Shown here: positions 22,181-32,871 of the stretch, in pieces | How the letters are laid out: every line of letters starts with the position of its first letter | Numbering within the stretch: the first letter of the stretch is position 1 | Made by a program: the position numbers and the translations under genes | Source of the DNA: Leptidea sinapis | Taxonomy: Eukaryota; Arthropoda; Insecta; Lepidoptera; Pieridae | NCBI RefSeq assembly: GCF_905404315.1 | Contig: NC_066309.1 | Span: 4,712,001-4,776,000 of the forward strand | DNA: 64,000 bases | Reading direction: 5' to 3' | The notes under the pieces: model-generated | What the model saw: the letters and a program-made list of their open reading frames with translations, nothing else | What the model was told of the DNA's origin: nothing | Database searches by the model: none

Positions 22181-22577
22181 TATATTTATAATACAGACTA
22201 AATATACTTAATGTAACAAACAATTACAGGTATCTTCCACATGCTTCAATAATTTTCACAAAGTTAACGATGTCCATAATGTTGAAATCATAATTTTGCG
22301 CGTAATATAACATTTCTCTCATACGTCGATAAAAAAGATTCACTTCAAAAATGCATAAAAATATCACAGTAATTCGTACTCTAGCGCAACTGTGAGTTTT
22401 AAAAAATATTACGCGGTCCTTCCGGGTCGGCGGTCGTTGACCCGCATCGCTCGGTTCGTCCGTGTCGATGCGTACCTATCGAAACTTACGTTCGAGCGAT
22501 TTTTACCTAAAGTGTTGGGAAAACCTCGCCTCAAGAGAAAAAAAACATATATGCTAAGAAAGTACTAAGTAACAAGT
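22181..22577. other. insert remainder with a CpG-rich patch
   Basis: AT-rich to 22405. Then 22410-22500 is rich in CpG (GGTCCTTCCGGGTCGGCGGT, CGCATCGCTCGGTTCGTCCG). It is unlike its surroundings, and I do not recognise it. Confidence 0.35.
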
Positions 22578-22685
22578 GTTAGTGTGCGTGCATTTCTCAA
22601 AATAGAGTTAAACTGTCAACCTCGACATTTTTTTCGACGTTATCACAGCTGTCACAGTCTATCTACACATAAAAAGTATATAATA

Positions 22686-22961
22686 CTAGCTGACCCAGCA
22701 AACGTTGTATTGCCGATATTAAAATCGCGATACAAAAGTAACTGTTCATCGTAGATGGGTGAAAATTTGAAGTTGTATGTATTTTTTAATGCTGACTCAT
22801 AGTCAAACAAATTTAAAAAAATATCAAAAAACCTTGTGTGGACCTTTTAACTGGATTTCTCAGACCTACCCAATATGCACTCAAAATTTCATGAGAATCG
22901 GTCAATCCATTTCGGAGGAGTTCAAAGTTTAACACCATGACACGAGAATTTTATATATTAC
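22686..22961 (-). mobile_element. non-autonomous Helitron
   Basis: The 3' end on the minus strand has AACAACGTTTGCTGGGTCAG-type sequence ending CTAG at 22686. The body (GGCTTGACCGATTCTCATGA type, AAATTTTGAGTGCATATTGG) matches the Helitron at 38241-38539. The 5' end is approximate. Confidence 0.7.
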
Positions 22962-23524
22962 ATGTACTTCATAGAATGTATTATAATATTCGGTCGATAT
23001 TGTATTCAACCTGCAATGGACGGCAAAGGCAAACTGAACAAAGGTATTTACTGTTTCTGACGGCTAGTTTACGTTTACGTCCATATGTGATGAGCTAGAA
23101 TAGTGTAAGGAAATATGTGTTCTACATTTAATTGATATATAGCATATTATCCTGCGATATAATTTAAGTATATGTTTACGAGCCTGGTGGACAGTAATAA
23201 TACATAATATTATACAGATGGAGATAGGAGACTGAGAAGAAATTCGTTCTTGGTCAAGAACATAAAATGTAGAGAAATTCAATCCAATCAGGGGTTATTT
23301 TGCGAAAATATTTTATACCCTTACAGAAAGTACCTCGTATTGTTGTAAGAATTGGGGCAAAACTGAGCCATTCGAGTACTTTACTGCCCCACCGGAAATT
23401 TGTCCGTCGAACTATGTGAATGAATGGCGGTGATTAATTGATTCAAGGCTAACCGACGCAAAAGTCACAGTTGGCATTAGATCAGCCAGTCAGACAGTAC
23501 AAGTGCATCTGTTGTCTATAAGAT
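22962..23524. other. intergenic, no feature recognised
   Basis: No shared repeat or coding signal. Confidence 0.4.
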
Positions 23525-23735
23525 ATCTCTCACTTAGATTATGATTATTATGATATTATGATAATTTTATAGCAATAGCAATGATAGTACAATGAGAGCG
23601 CAAAAAAATAATGCTGGGAGACTTTCTTGCGACGCTTTTACTCTCTCAGACTGCCATTTCTTTCCGAAGCGGTAGTAGTATACTAGAAATGACATCAAAA
23701 ATAATTCTAAACGAATCAATTTTGAGAAAAAAAAA
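23525..23735 (+). mobile_element. LINE-D 3' end fragment
   Basis: It has AGCAATAGCAATGATAGTAC, GCTGGGAGACTTTCTTGC, CCGAAGCGGTAGTAGTAT and AGAAATGACATCAAAAATAA, the 3' tail shared with copies at 32315, 54425 and 59700. Confidence 0.75.
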
Positions 23736-23754
23736 ATTATCAATAAAACATCCG

Positions 23755-23896
23755 ACTTCAAAAACAATAAATATAATATGCACTTAAAAGTATTGTTATT
23801 TTTGGAAATTTTGATCCCAGTCGTCATCTTAGGTAACAAACATTAAAAAATATCGACGAATTGAGAACCTCCTCCTTTCTTGAAGTCGGTTAATAA
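23755..23896. repeat. rump of the fold-back MITE plus reversed AACCGACTTC repeat
   Basis: CCGACTTCAAAAACAATAAA and ATGCACTTAAAAGTATTG match the fold-back MITE arm. GAATTGAGAACCTCCTCC and GAAGTCGGTTAAT are the reverse of the repeat at 9797. Confidence 0.5.
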
Positions 23897-24002
23897 ATGC
23901 CTTTTACGCCTTTTATGCCTTATACTACTATAGTTTGCCATAACAAAAAAATACAACAAAAGGAATAGACAATTGTGACGCAAAAACCATTTGCTTTTAT
24001 CA

Positions 24003-24122
24003 GGCCTTTTAAGGCCGGCAACGCTCCTGTGATTCCTCTGGTGTTGCAAGAGATTGTGGGCGGCGGTGATCACTTAACACCAGGTGACCCGTACGCTCGT
24101 TTGTCCTCCTATTCCATAAAAA
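24003..24122 (+). mobile_element. LINE-J 3' end fragment
   Basis: CTTTTAAGGCCGGCAACGCT through GGCGGCGGTGATCACTTAAC to CTATTCCATAAAAAAAA. It is 120 bp, 5'-truncated. Confidence 0.8.
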
Positions 24123-24497
24123 AAATCAGGGCTTAGTAGCCTAGTAGCTTCTGGAGCCTTCTTTGACTTCTTTCTTCGCGGCCTCGCAATCCTTTTACAC
24201 TATGAACTCAATCACCAGCCTGACCGTCTAGATGCTAAGGATTTCTCCACATGAGTTTTGCAAAGAACTATCTTCTTCGTAAAACCAATCGATAAAATCT
24301 TAAACACACAAATTAAATTTAAAAACAAATTTTTGTTTTCCTAAGATCTCTAGATATCTAAGATAGATTCTAAAAGTGATGGTTATCACTCTAAAAAATA
24401 AAATTTTTTTTAGACATCGATATCTCAAGGCAATTTCCTAATATGCAAATATTGGGGTTGAGCAGGTAAAAGGTGACTGTAAAGTAAATCCTGTAGA

Positions 24498-24710
24498 TGA
24501 AGCCACAACCTGAGAGTTGAACGAAAACATATCAAGATTTTTGAACTTGAGATAGGCTCAGTGGAAGAGCGCTCGCACGGAACGCGAGAGGTGGTGGGTT
24601 CGAGTCCCGCATCGTTCATAAATTTTGTTTTTAAATTCAATTTGTGTAATTAATCACAGAAGTGAGAGTTATCACTTTAAAAAATAGCAAATATATTTAA
24701 AATCTTAAAT
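24498..24710 (+). mobile_element. tRNA-derived SINE (SINE-2), degraded head
   Basis: It has the upstream block GCCACAACCTGAGAGTTGAA, a tRNA-like part 24543-24618 (GGCTCAGTGG, GGGTTCGAGTCCC, CATCGTTCA), and the tail TTAATCACAGAAGTGAGAGT. The D-arm has lost bases. Confidence 0.7.
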
Positions 24711-24966
24711 GAAATGCCATTTACACTCTTATGAAGAGTGTTATGAGAGTGAAGACTCTTCTTTCTTCCAGACATATAGAAGCAGGGTGAAATAATAAAC
24801 CTTTAGCAATGATCAATATCAGCGGTCGTGGCTGTAGCAACACACAATGCTCCTTATCTGATGACCTACCTAACAATACTTCGGAAGTGAAGTAAATTGA
24901 TGTGATTTCCAGTTCTCAAGGTATACTGTGCCTATTGTGTTGCAAAACACCGAGTATGTGTTCCAG

Positions 24967-25258
24967 TTTTTTTATGCCAATAAGGAACGAGACGAGCAGA
25001 ACGGCTGATGGCAATTGATACACCCTGCCCACAATGCAGTGCCGGTCAGGATTATTGAAAAACCCAAAAATCCTGAGCAGCACACAATTGCGCTCGGACG
25101 CATTCGAAGAAGTCGCATTTGCAGAGTAATTTCCCTAGTTGCAGTGCCCTTCAGACTGAAACACTAATGCTTACATATTACTGTTTCACGTCAGTAAAAA
25201 TGCCGTTGTGGAACCCATAATCTAGCCGGCATCCTGTGCAAAGAAGCCTCTGACTGGT
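24967..25258 (-). repeat. HP-family repeat, copy 7 (diverged)
   Basis: It keeps the family order but with many substitutions and small deletions, for example GTGCCGGTCAGG against CTGAGCAGCAC in the hairpin. It appears to be one of the older copies. Confidence 0.7.
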
Positions 25259-25489
25259 AAATGCCCATAGTCCCTGGTCTAAGGGTGTCCCTTGGGCCTG
25301 GGACTTTCCTATATTTTTTGTAACCCGGGGAAGCACATGGCAAATCCAGTTAGGTATATTGCTTGTGTTGGTGTAAGATGCATGAGACATTATTACATCT
25401 CTTGGTGATATGGGCATAGAATGATTTGATGTGCATGCGGTACGACCTACATCACCATTATCTGTCATTTTTACAAGCAGCTTATGAGT

Positions 25490-25850
25490 AAGCTCATGGT
25501 GGCTCAGAGGGCAATGGAGAGGGCACTGCTCCGAGTTTCCCTGCGAGAGCGAATCAGAAATGAGGAGATCCGTAGGTGAGCCAAAGTTACCGACATGATT
25601 GCGAAACTGAAGTGACAGTGGGCAGGCCACATAGGTTGACGGACAGATGGCCGTTGGGGCAGTTTACGCCCTCGAATGGCGACCACGTACGAGAAGACGC
25701 AATGTTGGTAGGCCCCCCACAAGATGGACCGACGATCTGGTCAAGATCGCCGGAATACGTTGCATGATGGCAGCGCAGGGCCGATCGTTGTGGAAATTTT
25801 TGAGGGAGGCCTTTGTCCAGCAGTGGACGTCTTCCGGCTGATGATGATGA
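25490..25850 (+). pseudogene. RTE-type LINE, C-terminal end of ORF2
   Basis: Shifting between frames gives AMERALLRVSLRERIRNEEI, VTDMIAKLKWQWAGHIG-like, TDGRWG, then GRPPTRWTDDLVKIAG and FVQQWTSSG, the conserved C-terminal signature of lepidopteran RTE-like endonuclease-reverse transcriptases. Stops and frameshifts show that it is dead. A minus-strand relative is at 36765-37080. Confidence 0.75.
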
Positions 25851-26099
25851 TGTTCTCGCTTCACGCTGCAGGTTTTGTGTCACTGTCTTCTTAACTCTAC
25901 GTAAAAGACAAAACACACTTGAACACGGTTTAAGTATTGAGACGCCTTCTGGATAACGGACCTTATTCAACGAATAAACCTTATTTAACGATATTTCAAT
26001 CTCTACATAATTCCTCTTTGAATTTGAGTAGGTTCTTAGATAAGTGCATCTCAGGAGTGTTAAAGTCTAAACATTTAATCACGCCTCTTTTCCGTAGGG

Positions 26100-26800
26100 G
26101 TAGGCAGAGACCACTTCTTACCACTTGCTACGATCCTTACATACTTTTTTTTATTTATTTTTTTATATATTTATTTATCATATTAGGTACATATACCGAT
26201 ATAAAACTAGGTCTAAAAAAACCCACAAAGGTTAACAACTAATGCTAATAACACTTAATAATACGTCACAACTCACAACTTATGCTATAAATTAAATGAA
26301 CACAGTGAAAATATTTTAAAAGACTTAAAAACGAATAAATATAACTTATTAATATGACTAAGCAGATTCAAAATTACTTGTTTCGCTTCGTCCACTTTCA
26401 TTATTCCTTTCATACATGCTCTTCGGTTTAGGGCACTCTTGACCTAGCCTTTTTTCAAGACGTCCCTGATTTGGTTTCGAAACGTCCGCCAAGGTTTACC
26501 TCTTCCAACACTTTCATTCACACTAGCCTTATACACTTCTTTCATCAATCGTTCTTCATTCATTCTCTCGACATGGCCAAACCATCTCAGCAGCTTTCTC
26601 AATTTTTATCACAACATCTTCTTTTAGACCAAAACGTTTCCTCATCTTACTATTTCTTATCCTGTCACTCAGTTTAACTCCTATCATACTTCTCAACGCT
26701 CTCATCTCAACTGCATTTATTCTGCTTTCATGTTTCTTCTGCCATACCCAACTTTCATTTCCGTACATGAGTGTTGGAATCAACACTCCCTCATGCACTC
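26100..26800 (-). pseudogene. second LINE ORF2 C-terminus with 3' tail
   Basis: The minus-strand frame 26556-26798 reads GVLIPTLMYGNESWVWQKKH then SRINAVEMRALRSMIGV and RIRNSKMRKRFGLKEDVV. After a frameshift it continues toward 26470 with a KPWRTFRNQ-like block. This is the post-reverse-transcriptase region of an RTE- or jockey-like LINE. The T-rich stretch at 26145-26175 is the likely A-tail side. Confidence 0.75.
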
Positions 26801-27551
26801 AAGCCAAAATACAATAAAAGAAGAATATTAAAATCATTTTTCAATATATACTATATCTAAAAATAAGTTTTTTTAATTAGATTTCACACAGATTGAAAAA
26901 TTTTATAAGCTCTTAGGAGCATAATTAATAATAATGTTGCCATTACTTTTGACACTGAGTACAACCCTACATATTTCATTGAGTTAATCACTTGTCCCAT
27001 ATTACAGACGTTAAATAATGATTCGATAGACGACATACATATTATAATCCATCAAACTAATTGCCGCTACTAATCATGCTCTAAAATAGTTAAACCTTTA
27101 TTAAAATTTTTGGTACATTATTTATCTAATGAATTACATAAATTAAATAACACATAAATACAAACTAAAAAATGGCGTACGAAGTACACGTCATGTCAGA
27201 AGTGAAACCTCTAAACTGCATATGAAGTCTTGTACATGTTGCTAGGATGACACATGATTTCAACCATTATGAAAGACGTTACTATCACCGCTACCATATT
27301 TATGTTCTCCTGGTGTCTATGTAGTAATACGTCGACCGCATATATTCCGTCAGAATATATTATCAAGGTATACTCGCGTCATACATAAGAAAATCTCTTC
27401 TTCATCTATGATCGCCTGGTACCAAAAGACTGTATAATGCTTCCTATCTCATTCTCTTCCACGTTAAATCTTATGAATTCATGTGTCATATTTATACTGT
27501 CTCGCTTTTTCGTTTCATCGATTTTCAAATCACAACGATGCCAAAGAAGAA
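26801..27551. other. intergenic, no feature recognised
   Basis: AT-rich DNA. No repeats shared with the rest of the window were found. Confidence 0.4.
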
Positions 27552-27805
27552 AGAATTTTTGGAGTCAGTGTCATCCAAGATAGGTTTGTAAATACATACA
27601 TAGTTATAGGTGAGATGTGCTTGAGTCGTGAGGAGGTGAGAGGCGAGAGCGGGTCGCGGCGGAAGGACACCGTTTCCAAAAATAACAATAATCGTAAGTA
27701 GAATTAGATTAATTAATTAGATTGTATAAAAATACGCAATTATTTTATACTTTTTAGTGATTATTATATTTATTGTTTTGGGATAAAGTTGTTGAAGTCG
27801 GTTGT
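27552..27805 (+). mobile_element. fold-back MITE, centre and right arm
   Basis: It matches 10325-10565 (GGAGTCAGTGTCATCCAAGA, TGAGTCGTGAGGAGGTGAGA, GGCGGAAGGACACCG, then the right arm). The left arm is absent. Confidence 0.75.
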
Positions 27806-28173
27806 TTTTTTGTTAAAATTTTTTTTCATCGAGATCGATTTGTTTAAGTGGAAGTCTCTCTCTACCAGGGTTTTACATTTGCCATACATAAAAAAACTCA
27901 TACAGCTGTTTCCCACATATACAGGTGTCCCAAAGTTATGGGACATGAAGGGAAAGTACCTTAAATATCGAAGATAGGCTATTTTACTGACAGAAGACTT
28001 TATGTTATTTTTAAAAGTTAGTAATTCTGCATTCAAAGATTTTCTAAAAATTACTTGCCTCGTCTGGGAATCGAACCGACTTAAATGTAAAAAAAACACT
28101 CCTACTCTTATGATGCCAATCGAAAGAATGGCTAAAAACTAATAACTCTTCTTAAGGAACATAGTATTTCAAA

Positions 28174-28210
28174 AGAAAGTAGTCAATTACCACTTAATTG
28201 ACTACTTTCT
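28174..28210. repeat. perfect palindrome at the inner edge of the left TIR
   Basis: AGAAAGTAGTCAATTA and TAATTGACTACTTTCT are exact reverse complements around a loop of a few bases. Confidence 0.8.
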
Positions 28211-28239
28211 GTTAGTATTACAATTTTTTTTTGTAAATT

Positions 28240-28535
28240 AATTAATTAAATGCTCAAAATGTGATCTCTCTTGTCTTACGCAAATCGCCAATCTTTTAAT
28301 GAGTCCGCTGCCTGTTGATTTAATTTTATTTTTTCATCATTTTATGGTGAATACTCGATATGATATGGCACAATTCTATTTGTAACTCGCCCACGTTCTC
28401 GTATCGCTTTTTGTATAGCATATCTTTCACATATCCCCAAAAGAAGAAATCTAATGATGTAAGGTCCGGGGATATGGCCGGCCATCTAATCGGTCCATTC
28501 GTACCAATCCAAGTAGGAAAACATTCATTTTACGT
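28240..28535 (-). pseudogene. transposase C-terminal fragment inside the long-TIR element
   Basis: The minus-strand reading gives FPTWIGTNGPIRWPAISPDL followed by TSLDFFFWGYVKDMLYKKRY, then LQIELCHIEYSP and a stop. The SPDLxxLDFFxWG block carries the last catalytic Asp of Tc/mariner-like transposases of the kind abundant in insects. The N-terminal two thirds are missing. Confidence 0.75.
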
Positions 28536-28800
28536 TGTTCCTTTCTTTTAAAATACTATGTTACTTAAGAAGAGTTATTAGTTTTTGGCCATTCTTTCGT
28601 TTCTCATCATAAAAGTAGGGGTTCTTTTTTACATTTAAGTCGGTTCGATTCCCAGACGAGGCAAGTAATTTTTAGAAAATCTTTGAATGCAGAATTACTA
28701 ACTTTTAAAAATAGCATAGTCTTCTTTCAGTAAAATAGCCTATCTTCGATATTTAAGGTACTTTCCCTTCATGTCCCATAACTTTGGGACATCCTGTGTA

Positions 28801-29103
28801 TTTATGATAATAAGGGGCGAGACGGGCAGGACGTTCAGCTGATGGATATTGATACGCCCTGCCCATAACAATGCAGTGCCGCTCTGTATTCATGAAAAAC
28901 CCAAAAATTCTGAACGGCATCACAATTGCGCCCGTCACCTTGAGACATATGAAGTCTCATTTGCCCAGTAATTTTACTAGCTACGGCGCCCTTCAGATCG
29001 AAACACAGTAATGTTTACAGATTACTGCTTCACGGCAGAAATAGGCGCCGTTGTGGTACCCATAATCTAGCCGGCATCCTGTACAAAGGAGCCGCCCACT
29101 GGT
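28801..29103 (-). repeat. HP-family repeat, copy 8
   Basis: Full-length copy. Its A-tail end abuts the long-TIR element at the TA flank. It ends CCGCCCACTGGTA. Confidence 0.85.
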
Positions 29104-29454
29104 AAAAAAAAAGTAGAATAAAATATTTATGAGTATACCACAGTATACTATTATATAATATTATATTCGTTACATTTTAAATACATAATTTGAACTCAAC
29201 TGATGTAATATCTAGATCATCTGATGGACTATGGACTATTAACAAGCTAAGTAAGAAATTTTAACACCACCTGGGACCTGTGTACTTGAAACTGTGCGCG
29301 AGGAACGCTGTGTGTTACCATATTATATATTTTTAAGAAAACTTCTAACCTGCAGAGTTGAATGATACCGTTACAAGAATTGTTTTAATTTGCAATTATT
29401 CGTTTTAAATATTAATTTGTAGACTCTTAAATATTATATAAGTGTTTTATATAG
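29104..29454. other. intergenic, no feature recognised
   Basis: AT-rich, no shared repeats. Confidence 0.4.
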
Positions 29455-29655
29455 GGCACCGTAGCTAGTGAGATCACTGGGCAAACGAGACTTGAGACTT
29501 AACATATTGTCTCAAGGTGACGAGCGCAGTTGTAGTGCCGCTCAGGATTTTTGGGGGTTTTTCAAGAATCCTGAGCGGCACTGCATTGTAATGGGCAGGG
29601 CGTATCAATTACCATCAGCTGAACGTTCTGCTCGTCTCGTTTCATAAGAAAAAAA
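29455..29655 (+). repeat. HP-family repeat, copy 9 (5'-truncated)
   Basis: It starts at GGGCACCGTAGCTAGTG. The hairpin is intact: GTGCCGCTCAGGATTTTTGG ... AATCCTGAGCGGCAC. It ends CATAAGAAAAAAAT. Confidence 0.8.
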
Positions 29656-29662
29656 TATTTTT

Positions 29663-30250
29663 AGATAATTTGTACGTCCAGATAGAGCCTTTAGAGACAA
29701 CCGATGAAAACAGGCCAGGTTTATTACTTTATGCGTGACAAGCTACGACTTACACTCGCGATATGTATGTTTGTTTGTTTATTGAAGTAGGCGTTATTTT
29801 GCGGAAATCCATAATTATCCAAATGTTCCGAGTATTCTTGAGTATTAATTCCGCCAATATTCGTCTTCAAACAATTCGAGTTTCGTCTCTACACGAGGCA
29901 TCCTCAGGAGATATTGACTCGCCCTCGCTGGCACGAGACTCAAAGTGGTCTAGTAACATTTGGACGTTAGTTTGTGTTAGTGTGCGTGCATTGCTCAAAA
30001 TAGAGGTTCAAATGAAATCAAATTTAAAATATTTTTTTTCGTATGTAAATTACATTAGACTTGAAATATGTCATTCTTTCATACAGCTCGTTCGGAAGGC
30101 AGATTTCCTTAGAGAAGAACGAGCAAGAAACTCTAAGGTTGCTTTTTTCAACTGTTACCACTGTGTTAACTGTCAACTTCCATTTTTTTTTGACATTTTC
30201 ACACCTTTTCTTACTACTGTGACATTGCTTTCATAGTTTATCTAGAGGTA
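29663..30250 (+). repeat. AGATAATTT-family repeat (copy 3), interrupted
   Basis: The first part is 29663-29765, the second resumes near 29968 (GTTAGTGTGCGTGCATTGCT) and a further insert of about 150 bp lies at 30009-30165 before TTAACTGTCAACTTCC. The insert at 29766-29965 is the minus-strand retroposon whose end reads TATTGAAGTAGGCGTTA, with TACACGAGGCATCCTCAGGA inside. Confidence 0.6.
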
Positions 30251-30254
30251 TAAA

Positions 30255-30902
30255 TCTTAATATATATAAATAACGTGACACGTTGTTTGTCCGCGATGGA
30301 CTCCTAAACTAAGGAACGGATTTTAATGGGGATTACTCCATGGAGTGCAGTTTGGTTCAACTTGAGAGATAGGATAGTTTTTATTTCGATTTGGGACCCA
30401 TAATTATTTTTATTTTCAATATTTGTTTTGTATGGACATATTTTCTACGAGAGAATTTAGTGACGCACGGTTTGACAGTTCCGCTGTGAAACAGTTTCAT
30501 TATAACAACAGAGAGCATGTTTCACGCAATAATTCTTGATGATTGTAATGAAATATTATTGACAAATTAAAAAAAACCGTAATTTATTTATTATGTACAA
30601 CAACGACTTGTATAGCCGAGTGGTTAGCGATCCTACCTACTATGCTATAGGTCCCGGGTTCGAATCCCGGTAGGTGCAATCATTTATATGATGAATATGG
30701 ATGTTTGTTTCCGAGTCATGGATCTTTAAATGTATTTATGTATGTTTAAGTAAGTATTTTGCATTAAATATATCATTGTCTTGTAACCCATAACACAGGC
30801 TATATATGCTTAACTTGGGGCAAGATAATTTGTGTAAAAAGTGTGTCAATATTATTATATTATTATTATTATGTACAGAACAACGTCTGTCGGGTCAGCT
30901 AG
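30255..30902 (+). mobile_element. Helitron carrying a SINE insertion
   Basis: It starts TCTTAATATATATAAATAAC and ends ACAGAACAACGTCTGTCGGG then TCAGCTAG. The body (GGACTCCTAAACTAAGGAAC, CTTGAGAGATAGGATAG, GGTTTGACAGTTCCGCTGTG) matches the copy at 42673-43037, which lacks the SINE. The SINE is at 30600-30865. Confidence 0.8.
30600..30865 (+). mobile_element. tRNA-derived SINE (SINE-1), intact, with target duplication
   Basis: Box A TAGCCGAGTGG and box B GGTTCGAATCCC lie in the head. The body and (ATT)n tail are as in the family. A 12-bp direct repeat TTATTATGTACA flanks it (30588-30599 and 30866-30877), marking insertion into the Helitron. The tail is itself ATT-rich, so the true duplication may be a few bases shorter. 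Confidence 0.85.
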
Positions 30903-30931
30903 TGATCTATTATTTTATTCAATCAGTGGTC

Positions 30932-31040
30932 GGTGGCGTAATAGATTGAATCGTTGACTTTCACCACGGGGCCCCCGGTTCGATCCTCGCCCGCTACCTA
31001 CCAATGTGTTTTCGGTTTTCAAATTAATATGTACGTTTCT
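30932..31040 (+). repeat. tRNA-like SINE head remnant
   Basis: GGTGGCGTAATAGATTGAA and CCCGGTTCGATCCTCGCCC followed by GCTACC suggest a D-arm and T-arm, but the cloverleaf does not close. Low support. Confidence 0.35.
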
Positions 31041-31045
31041 AGACA

Positions 31046-31165
31046 CTTTAAAAGGTCGACAACGCTCCTGTGATTCCTCTTACGTTACAAGAGAGTATGG
31101 GCTACGGTGATCACCTACCAACATACCCGTATGCTTGTTTGTCCCCTTCTTCCATAAAATAAAAT
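31046..31165 (+). mobile_element. LINE-J 3' end fragment, diverged
   Basis: AAGGTCGACAACGCTCCTGT, GGTGATCACCTACCAACAT and CTTCCATAAAATAAAA follow the family order with many substitutions. Confidence 0.65.
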
Positions 31166-31236
31166 AAAAAACAAGTTTTTCAAACAATCTACGAACGATT
31201 TTTACGTAATAATACAGCAATTTAATGTAAATAACT

Positions 31237-31667
31237 TAGATTAAGAATTGGTCTCCGCTGCGCTCCAACTAGATATCGCACTACCTAAGAACAATAACTT
31301 TTCTATTACGGCAACTATTCGATGCTTGTGTGCTTGGCATCTTGACACTCAATGGCATCTTTCTGTTGTAAAATACGCTTCGTGTTATTTTACATTGAAT
31401 TAATAAAATACAAAATAATTACTGATTATATATGATCCCAGTGTCTTTCTTACTTCTTGTAGTATTATTTTTACAAAATTTACTACGCAACCCGGCATTT
31501 TAATTTCAATTATTAGCAAAGTTTAACAGAAAATGCGGTACGTCAACGTCACACATCGTTCGAATCTGGCTCGAGTACGCCTACTTGGGCGTAGTATTAG
31601 TTGCCGCACTTTGCGACTACGCCTGCGGTATCTAGTTGAATTTCAGCGGAGACCAATCCTTAATCTA
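31237..31667. mobile_element. MITE with about 40-bp terminal inverted repeats
   Basis: TAGATTAAGAATTGGTCTCC opens the left end and GGAGACCAATCCTTAATCTA closes the right. Pairing continues inward with CAACTAGATA against TATCTAGTTG. The interior matches 54815-55165 and 60085-60430, which are truncated copies in the duplicated block. Confidence 0.75.
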
Positions 31668-32314
31668 TGGTCAATAATAATAGTGCTTCATTAAGAAAAA
31701 AGCTTAAAAACTTCATTTACAAATTGAATCTTACTTAAAGTTACAAAGTCAAAACTGACGTATCCAAACTATATATATGATCAGGGTTCACCCACATGTC
31801 AGAGTTCAGTTTAATATTAAAAAAAAATCAGAAGCTAATTCCAAGCTTGAATGACACTTGTCAACAGTACAATCACTGACCTCTACTATATACTACTCGA
31901 CTGACGGCTGTCAAAGTGCTTTCGTGCCTGTTTGATATTCGCCATTTTGGCGTTGTTGGCCATGTAGCGAGAGTCTGCGATACTAAAACTATTGAAGACA
32001 ACCTCAGCAAACATCGACAGATGGTGGGAAACTATTTACAAAAAAAAATTGTGTACCTTATTACGTTGATTCTTGAAGTATAAATAACAAGGAAAACGAA
32101 CGAAATTAATTCAAAATGCGAGTATTGTCCGTTCCGTCGCAGCCATTTCTATTATACGACACAATTAGTTCTCTGGACGCTCGCGTTTGGCGCTTCAAAT
32201 AGGCACAAAAAATTAGCTGTCAAACATATGGAATAGCCTGTGCAGTGGTATTTATGCAGGTCAGTGGGTACATTAGATTCGCTTTCCTTTTATATGATAC
32301 ATAATTAAGCTTTA
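31668..32314. other. intergenic, no feature recognised
   Basis: No shared repeat or open frame with support was seen. Confidence 0.4.
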
Positions 32315-32705
32315 AGGGTAAATGTTTACACTTCTACAATAAAGTCCCAGCCACTGTTCAGGCATTATCTATAAATAAATTTAAATGTTTTATAAAAAAA
32401 TGGCTCTGTCGTAAATCCTATTACTCCACTGCTGAATATCTAAATGATCGGACAGCCTGGGACTAGATTGTGATTATTTTATAGCGATAGAAATGACTGT
32501 ACAATATTGTATATTTTTATTGAAAAGAGCGCACAAAAAGAATGCTGGGAGAGTTTCTTGCGCCGCTTCTTCTCTCTCAGAGCGCCATTTGTTTCCGAAG
32601 CGGTAGTAGTATCTAGTAGTTATTAGAAATGACATCAAAAAGAATTCTAAAGAAATCAGTTTTGAGAAAATAAATGCCTTTTATGCCTTTTTATGCCTTT
32701 AAGTT
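32315..32705 (+). pseudogene. LINE-D ORF2 C-terminus and 3' tail
   Basis: The frames give LNVYTSTIKSQ then INKFKCFIKKWLCRKSYYST and ending TAWD plus a stop, the C-terminal block of a lepidopteran LINE. The tail is ATTATTTTATAGCGATAGAA, GCTGGGAGAGTTTCTTGCGC, CCGAAGCGGTAGTAGTATCT, and AAATAAATGCCTTTTATGCC at the end. Confidence 0.75.
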
Positions 32706-32871
32706 GCTGTATCTCCGTTCTTTTCTCTCGCACACTTAGTTAATCTTTAAGCTAGTATATTGCTTGTATATGCTTGTAGTACAGCCTCGATTTTGCCTAC
32801 TCTTTTGTTTAGCTCTACTATAGTCATACGTTTTTGTATTTATTAAGTTTTTTTACGTGTTAACGTATTAT

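Larger units (their letters stand above)
21772..22680 (+). repeat. AGATAATTT-family repeat (copy 2), split by a 670-bp insertion
   Basis: The first half is at 21772-21908 and the second half at 22578-22680 (GTTAGTGTGCGTGCATTTCT onward). The break is in TTTGTGTT|AGTGTG of the uninterrupted copies, and GTGTT occurs on both sides, a possible 5-bp target duplication. The insert contains a Helitron and a GC-rich patch. Confidence 0.6.
27922..28798. mobile_element. Tc/mariner-type element with 254-bp terminal inverted repeats
   Basis: The arms 27922-28175 and 28543-28798 are inverted copies (outer ends CAGGTGTCCCAAAGTTATGG and the complement of CACAGGATGTCCCAAAGTTA). A TA dinucleotide lies on each side, as expected for IS630/Tc1/mariner insertions. 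The centre keeps a transposase fragment on the minus strand and a short perfect palindrome. The arms are unusually long for this superfamily. Confidence 0.75.

Noticed and set aside
25178..25970. Several overlapping open frames on both strands
   Set aside because: They are shadows of the RTE-type LINE C-terminus at 25490-25850 and the HP repeat before it.
29763..30236. 157-codon open frame
   Set aside because: It runs across three different repeats (retroposon, AGATAATTT family, further insert) and has no family features.
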